64,000 bases of DNA from Hominenteromicrobium mulieris (GTDB lineage Bacteria; Bacillota; Clostridia; Oscillospirales; Acutalibacteraceae): assembly GCF_020687165.1 (NCBI RefSeq), contig NZ_JAJEQC010000011.1; one strand, given 5' to 3'. Below, piece by piece: positions 60,193 through 64,000 of the stretch (position 1 is its first letter; every line of letters starts with the position of its first letter). The notes below the pieces were generated by a model. It was not told the DNA's origin and searched no databases. It saw only the letters and a list, made by a program, of their open reading frames with translations. Position numbers and translations under genes: made by a program.

Positions 60193-61014
60193 ATGAAAAC
60201 CCGCATTTCCGTACAGGAACGCCTGAAAGATTTACGGGTGGAACGGGGCTTGAATCTGGAAGAACTGGCACAGGAAACCGGCATTTCAAAATCAGCCCTC
60301 GGCAGTTATGAAAACGACAACGACGAATACAAGGAAATTAACCACGGCAGCCTGTTGAAGCTGGCAGACTTCTATCAGGTGTCGGTTGACTATCTGCTCG
60401 GCCTTACCAATAATCGGAGATATGAAAACACCCCGATAGAAGAATTACATTTGAGTGATGAAGTCGTGGAACTGCTGAAAAGTGAACGCTTCAATAACCG
60501 GCTGCTGTGTGAGATTATCTCCCATGAAAAATTTAAGGAATTGCTGGCAGACGCAGAAATCTATGTGGACGGGATAGCAACCATGCACTTCCATGACACA
60601 AACAGCTCACTGGCTGCTTTACGGGCTATGGTACTGGAAGAACACCCCGAAGCTGCGGCAGACCGGGCAATCAAAGTGTTGGAAGCCTGTCAGATAGAGG
60701 AAGAAGATTTTTTCTGCCATGTGACGCACAAAACATGGGACGTCATTCTCCATGATATACGCAAGGCGCACGAAAATGACAGCGAAAGTGCGCCGGATAC
60801 CACGCCTGCCGATGAACTTATACGGGAAGTACAAAAGGCCATGCAATCTCCGGGGGACAGGGTTCAGCAATTCACGGAGATATTCTGCAAGGCGTTCCGG
60901 CTCAAATACAAGCGGCTCTCACAAGAGGAACGAAGCCTTTTGAAAAAGCTGTTCAAGAAATCCCCGCTGATAAAACAGTCTGGTATGAACTTCCGGCGCA
61001 GGCCGTGGAAATAA
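60193..61014 (+). CDS. XRE-family transcriptional regulator of the IME
   Basis: 273 residues from the ATG at 60193 (GGAAGGAG 10 nt upstream; a GTG at 60187 lies too close). HTH at ~8-60: LEELAQETGISKSALGSYEND and VDYLLGLTNN. The long C-terminal region is helical. It is the only plus-strand gene of the IME and is divergent from the mobilization operon, so it probably controls excision or mobilization. Confidence 0.82.
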   Translation: MKTRISVQERLKDLRVERGLNLEELAQETGISKSALGSYENDNDEYKEINHGSLLKLADFYQVSVDYLLGLTNNRRYENTPIEELHLSDEVVELLKSERFNNRLLCEIISHEKFKELLADAEIYVDGIATMHFHDTNSSLAALRAMVLEEHPEAAADRAIKVLEACQIEEEDFFCHVTHKTWDVILHDIRKAHENDSESAPDTTPADELIREVQKAMQSPGDRVQQFTEIFCKAFRLKYKRLSQEERSLLKKLFKKSPLIKQSGMNFRRRPWK

Positions 61015-61055
61015 AAACAGCCGTTGTAGGATTTTGTTCCTACAGCGGCTGTTTT
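61014..61055. terminator. Bidirectional terminator
   Basis: A 17-bp stem (61014-61030 with 61039-61055) carries A residues at its left foot and T residues at its right, so it can end both the XRE gene and the converging lipoprotein gene. Confidence 0.8.
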
Positions 61056-61058
61056 TAT

Positions 61059-61484
61059 TTATGAATCTTCTCCAACAAAAGACAGGATATTTTCATCAGT
61101 TTGTAATGTAATTGTTGCGCTTTCTGAATCATCAGAATAAACTCTTGTTCCATATACGCCTGTAACAGGCTCCTCTAAATTTTCAAAAGTTAATCCGAGT
61201 TTCGAAGAAGAATTGTCAATCTTTTCAAGCGAATATGTACCTGTCCATTCTTGTTTATGAGTGTTATCTGTTAAGATAAAACTTTTTTCTTCAAAACTCA
61301 ATGTCAAATCCAATACTGGTATGTCATCATGCACTGAACCTGAGAATAACATATTACCATCTAAATCAGTAATAAATTCTAAAGACCAGTTATATGATGA
61401 TACCGACCGAGTTTGGGAAGAATCACACGAACATAAGCCTACACACATAAAAAAACATACGCATATTGCCAATAACCGTTTCAT
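61059..61484 (-). CDS. Small lipoprotein, IME cargo
   Basis: 141 residues from the ATG at 61484, chosen because a lipoprotein signal peptide then starts at once (MKRLLAICVCFFMCVGL) and ends in the lipobox LCSC. The mature part is beta-rich (SLEFITDLDGNMLFSG). No family recognised. AT-rich like the next gene, with which it appears co-transcribed; likely displayed on the outer face of the membrane. Confidence 0.65.
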   Translation of the reverse strand: MKRLLAICVCFFMCVGLCSCDSSQTRSVSSYNWSLEFITDLDGNMLFSGSVHDDIPVLDLTLSFEEKSFILTDNTHKQEWTGTYSLEKIDNSSSKLGLTFENLEEPVTGVYGTRVYSDDSESATITLQTDENILSFVGEDS

Positions 61485-61527
61485 TTTACCTATTACCAAC
61501 CTTAATTCACAACTGTTTTGCATTTAA

Positions 61528-62055
61528 TTAGGGAAGTGTCACAGGGTAAGAAATAGCGAAAGCTCCACCGCCTGCCAAGGCATTATTAGCGGTAGCAACA
61601 CCAGAAACAGAAACCGTTCCCTTATCTCCGCTATTACCTGTTCTTCCAGTATCCACATCAGTTTCGATTGTTTCTTCACCGTCGGCTAATTCTGCAAATG
61701 CCGTATTGGTGGATTTTTTGTTCATAAGCACATTAACTGTACCAGTCATACCAGTGAACTCCGGTTTTGGAGATTCATACCACGGTACATACAACTTCAC
61801 ATGAACTTGAATCCCATCATCCTCATCATAAGTTGCATAAGAGTTAATACGAACATTAGCGACTGCTCTTTTGGTGACACCATCGGAAATCATAACATCG
61901 GTTAAGTATCCGTCATATTCTCCAATGACTACCGGCTGTTGAGTATCCGTTATTTCCGTTGTTGTTTCCGCTGCAAAAGCAGGAACCGCACTCACAGAAA
62001 AAAGCATACAAAACGCTACCAACGAGGTAAACAATCTTTTACTAAATTTTTTCAT
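61528..62055 (-). CDS. Secreted protein, IME cargo
   Basis: 175 residues from the ATG at 62055 (AAAGGAG upstream). A clear signal peptide (LFTSLVAFCMLFSVSAVPAFA with an AxA cut site) is followed by a Thr/Asp-rich beta-type domain without Cys or anchor. No family recognised. It precedes the lipoprotein gene by 44 bp; the pair could be a surface complex or a secreted factor with its binding partner. Confidence 0.65.
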   Translation of the reverse strand: MKKFSKRLFTSLVAFCMLFSVSAVPAFAAETTTEITDTQQPVVIGEYDGYLTDVMISDGVTKRAVANVRINSYATYDEDDGIQVHVKLYVPWYESPKPEFTGMTGTVNVLMNKKSTNTAFAELADGEETIETDVDTGRTGNSGDKGTVSVSGVATANNALAGGGAFAISYPVTLP

Positions 62056-62276
62056 AAACAATTCTCCTTTCTAAAATGACCAGAACCTACATTTTTTGTA
62101 TTCAGTTATTGGCAATATGCTACTAACCTGCAAGCACACTCTCAAATCATAAAATGTTTCAAATGTACTTGTTTTATTTTATGATAGCACTTATTTACAT
62201 TGGGTACAATAGAAAATATACACCATTAAAATTTAATTTTTTGTGCAAATCGAATCAAATATAAAATTATATCGCT

Positions 62277-62486
62277 TTAGATATTGTCCTGTTCTAATTT
62301 AATCACATTCATAATACCACAATTCAAGGCTTCACAAATGCGAACCAGCGTTTCCATGCTGATATTCTTTCCCTTGCCCATGTTGGCAATCATATTTGTG
62401 GTAAGACCGGCGGCAAGCCGCAAATCCTCTTTCCTCATGCCACGCTCTTTCAGTGTGTTCCATAGTGGCTGATAACTAATGTGCAT
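62277..62486 (-). CDS. Small Cro/C1-type HTH regulator
   Basis: 69 residues from the ATG at 62486 (GGCGGGAAG upstream). An entire single HTH domain: LWNTLKERGMRKEDLR, AGLTTNMIANMGKGKNIS and METLVRICEALNCGI. Such YozG-like regulators are frequent at the end of clostridial elements. The 220 bp between it and the secreted protein gene are AT-rich and may hold the promoter of that pair. Confidence 0.78.
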   Translation of the reverse strand: MHISYQPLWNTLKERGMRKEDLRLAAGLTTNMIANMGKGKNISMETLVRICEALNCGIMNVIKLEQDNI

Positions 62487-62551
62487 AGGCTTCCCGCCTT
62501 TCTTTCCATCGTCAAGTGTTTTATACCCATTATAGCAGAAATCTTGCGTTT

Positions 62552-62577
62552 CCACAATATTTCTTGACTACACCGCC
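62552..62577 (+). repeat. Terminal inverted repeat of the IME, right
   Basis: Reads CCACAATATTTCTTGACTA then CACCGCC; its reverse complement matches the left-end repeat 52272-52294 (shared core GTCAAGAAAT and the GGCGG foot). Confidence 0.6.
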
Positions 62578-62622
62578 GGTTCCGTCTGGATTGTGCTTTT
62601 CCTTTCTCCGCTTTTATTACAT

Positions 62623-62781
62623 CTAATTAGCCATGAGCTGTTTCATGCCCTGCGACTTCGCGCCGGGGTTATCGTTGCCGTACCCCTCCATGAGGTTAAT
62701 GCCGCCCCAAATGCCAAGTCCTGCGCCAAGCGCGATTACCAAAGTCTGCAATACGTCAACTGCGCTGTTGAAAAAATCCAT
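62623..62781 (-). pseudogene. maff2, 5' half, truncated by the IME
   Basis: From the ATG at 62781 the product starts MDFFNSAVDVLQTLVIALG and runs through GGINLMEGYGNDNPGAKSQ to MKQLMA, then reads into the element (AN, stop). Joined to 52155-52235 it gives a normal Maff2-family protein of about 70 residues with two membrane helices, part of the mating channel. Confidence 0.85.
62630..62646 (+). repeat. Attachment-site repeat, right
   Basis: GCCATGAGCTGTTTCAT, 15 of 17 identical to 52219-52235. It lies inside maff2 exactly where the coding sequence is interrupted. Confidence 0.7.
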
Positions 62782-62848
62782 ATAAACCTCGCTTTCTGCC
62801 GCTAAAACGGCTCAAAAAATGTTGTTGGAAATAAAAATGCCGCCGTTT

Positions 62849-63688
62849 TTATTCGGCGGCTGCGTCCTCGTCGGACAAATCTATTTCGTATATGTCAAAG
62901 GGTTCGTCGGGCTTTACGATTGCCGGACGGGTGGACATATACCGTTCAACGTCAAAAGCGTTTTTCTTGTCGAAGTCGGAAAGGTATTTGTAGTTCGGGT
63001 GCTGCGTTATATCGTACTTATCGCTGAAAAAGGGGCGCACGCCGCGCAACTGCAAAATACATTTTCCTCCGTCCATAACTGCGATTTCGTCCTGTGTCAT
63101 CAACTCCTTTCCCAATTTCTGATAATTGAGGCCATGAGAAACCTGCGTGCCGCGATTTTCGGAAGTGTTGAAACTGTCGATTGTTTCACGTCCCAAGTTC
63201 TCCGAAATATCCTTTGCATTTTTCCCGCGCCCTCCCAAAAACAAGGTGCTGTCGGCATTGTCAAGTATGATTTCTGCCGCGTCCTTGTAAATGGCTTTTA
63301 GCTGGCTCTGCGATTGCAGAATGATAGAAGCCGAGATTTCCCGGCTGCGGATTGTAGCAATCAATTTTTCAAACTGCGGGATTTGTCCAATGTTTGCAAA
63401 CTCGTCTAACAGGCAGCGAACATGAACCGGCAGCTTGCCGCCGTATTCGTCGTCGGCCTTGTCGCACAAGAGATTAAATAACTGCGATTGCAGCATAGCG
63501 ATAACAAAATTAAACGTGCTGTCCGTATCGCTCATAATCAAAAACAAAGCTGTTTTTCTGTCGCCTAACGTGTCAAGTTCTAATTCGTCGTAGGACATAA
63601 GATCGCGCAATTCCTTTATATCAAAAGGAGCGAGCCTCGCACCGCAAGAAATGAGGATTGATTTTGCGGTTTTGCCAGAGACGAAAAG
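62849..63688 (-). pseudogene. VirD4/TraG coupling protein, 3' half, cut by a second nested element
   Basis: About 280 codons of the coupling ATPase remain: GKTAKSILISCGARLAPFD, TALFLIMSDTDSTFNFV, the Walker B-like RCLLDEFANIGQIPQFE and the closing QLRGVRPFFSDKYDITQHP. The Walker A half is missing. Upstream the frame meets TGA at 63689-63691, and the sequence beyond belongs to another element. In an intact ICE this gene precedes maff2. Confidence 0.85.
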
Positions 63689-63720
63689 TCAAGGACTTTT
63701 TCATCAAATTCACAAAGAAG

Positions 63721-63879
63721 TCACATTTTGCGGACTTCCTCACGGAGCAGACGCTTGATTTTGTCCTCCATCGTCTCCTTGGCGGTCTCGCTGAAATGGA
63801 CACGGACGATATAGGTGGTCTTGCCAATCTGCTTTCTGACAGTCGGGCAAGTGGCGGTGTTGGTTGCGGTATTGTTCAT
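63721..63879 (-). CDS. TnpW-like protein of the second nested element
   Basis: 52 residues from the ATG at 63879 (AGGAGGA upstream): MNNTATNTATCPTVRKQIGK, then TTYIVRVHFSETAKE and a basic helix KIKRLLREEVRKM. It shares the RKxGKxTYxV core with the ICE TnpW at 31383 but has a distinct C-terminus. It marks a separate element. Confidence 0.7.
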   Translation of the reverse strand: MNNTATNTATCPTVRKQIGKTTYIVRVHFSETAKETMEDKIKRLLREEVRKM

Positions 63880-63896
63880 TCAAAATCCTCCTGTAA

Positions 63897-63930
63897 ATAA
63901 AAAATGCCCGGTGACTTTTCATTATCGGGC
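63897..63930 (-). terminator. Terminator upstream of the second TnpW gene
   Basis: GCCCG (63906-63910) pairs with CGGGC (63926-63930), followed on the minus strand by ATTTTTTATTT. It closes whatever unit lies beyond the right edge before TnpW starts. Confidence 0.6.
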
Positions 63931-64000
63931 GGTGATCGGTATGAGGGAAGAAGGCAAGGCGGCAACATTAAGGTATCTATAAAAACCTTGCCGTCTTTGC

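Larger units (their letters stand above)
52236..62629. mobile_element. Nested integrative mobilizable element (IME) inserted in maff2
   Basis: About 10.4 kb bounded by 17-bp imperfect direct repeats and imperfect terminal inverted repeats. Gene order on the minus strand: HTH, exported protein, lipoprotein, (plus-strand XRE regulator), small Cys protein, RepA-like, DUF3847, SdpI, MOBQ relaxase, CHC2 primase, VirE-type helicase, small protein, large serine recombinase. It has mobilization and replication functions but no mating channel, so it depends on a conjugative helper such as the ICE it interrupts. Confidence 0.85.
29636..64000. mobile_element. Integrative and conjugative element (ICE), left end to beyond the window
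   Basis: From a serine recombinase and TnpW at the left end through regulation, relaxase, anti-restriction, topoisomerase III and type IV secretion genes, the layout matches Tn1549/C. difficile CTn-type conjugative elements with a serine recombinase. The left end lies near 29622-29635, where an unrelated recombinase fragment is cut; the right end is outside the window. Two nested elements interrupt it at maff2 and virD4, so the intact ICE sequence in view is discontinuous. Confidence 0.85.
63689..64000. mobile_element. Second nested element, left end only
   Basis: Sequence from about 63676-63690 to the edge of the window is foreign to virD4 and begins with a TnpW-like gene. The junction falls next to GGCAAAACCGCAAA of virD4. 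The rest, including any recombinase, lies outside the window. Confidence 0.6.

Overview
The window looks like a GC-rich gut Firmicute, most likely a Clostridia (Oscillospirales-like) chromosome. Supporting this are a zinc-ribbon/PASTA kinase-like gene, a GH4 alpha-galactosidase paired with an AraC regulator, class II aldolase, RF3, strong AGGAGG ribosome sites, and a conjugative element whose gene families (TTRAP, Cys-rich VLP, DUF4315, DUF4366, YodL, PrgI, Maff2, TnpW) are typical of Clostridiales ICEs. Species cannot be assigned from sequence alone. No tRNA, rRNA or CRISPR array was seen.

Region A (1-8300) is ordinary chromosome: the end of a ribose-type ABC permease, fba, a frameshifted pseudokinase, melA with a divergent araC gene, prfC, and two small genes of unknown function. 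Region B (8380-10441) is an insertion-sequence graveyard: three dead transposases around a Nudix hydrolase gene and a broken thymidylate-kinase fragment.

Region C (10480-29490) is the most unusual part. A TetR gene is followed by a tightly packed plus-strand operon of 15 intact genes: five SAM methyltransferases, three alpha/beta hydrolases, a metallo-beta-lactamase-fold hydrolase, four divergent members of the L-2-amino-thiazoline-4-carboxylate hydrolase (ATC hydrolase) family and two membrane proteins. It converges on a minus-strand operon of a second TetR, an EcfA-EcfA'-EcfT fusion, an ECF S component and a heterodimeric IrtAB/YbtPQ-type ABC pair. The same palindrome, GGTTAG-N6-CTAACC, lies just upstream of the first gene of both operons. 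I infer a co-regulated pathway that modifies and transports a small molecule; the substrate is unknown.

Region D (about 29630 to the right edge) is an ICE with a serine recombinase and TnpW at its left end, a sigma/HTH regulatory pair, a MOBP relaxase, an ArdA/ArdC-like anti-restriction protein, topoisomerase III, DNA methyltransferases and type IV secretion genes (VirB4, PrgI, VirB6-like, Maff2, VirD4). It carries a putative resistance cassette: a KTR protein plus an RlmN/Cfr-like radical SAM methyltransferase behind a tet-type promoter, 8-residue leader peptide and attenuator. Two younger elements are nested in it. A 10.4-kb mobilizable element (52.2-62.6 kb) splits maff2 and carries its own recombinase, primase, MOBQ relaxase, SdpI-like protein and two exported proteins. 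A second element with its own TnpW cuts virD4 and runs off the right edge. The ICE's own transfer apparatus is therefore broken at two genes.
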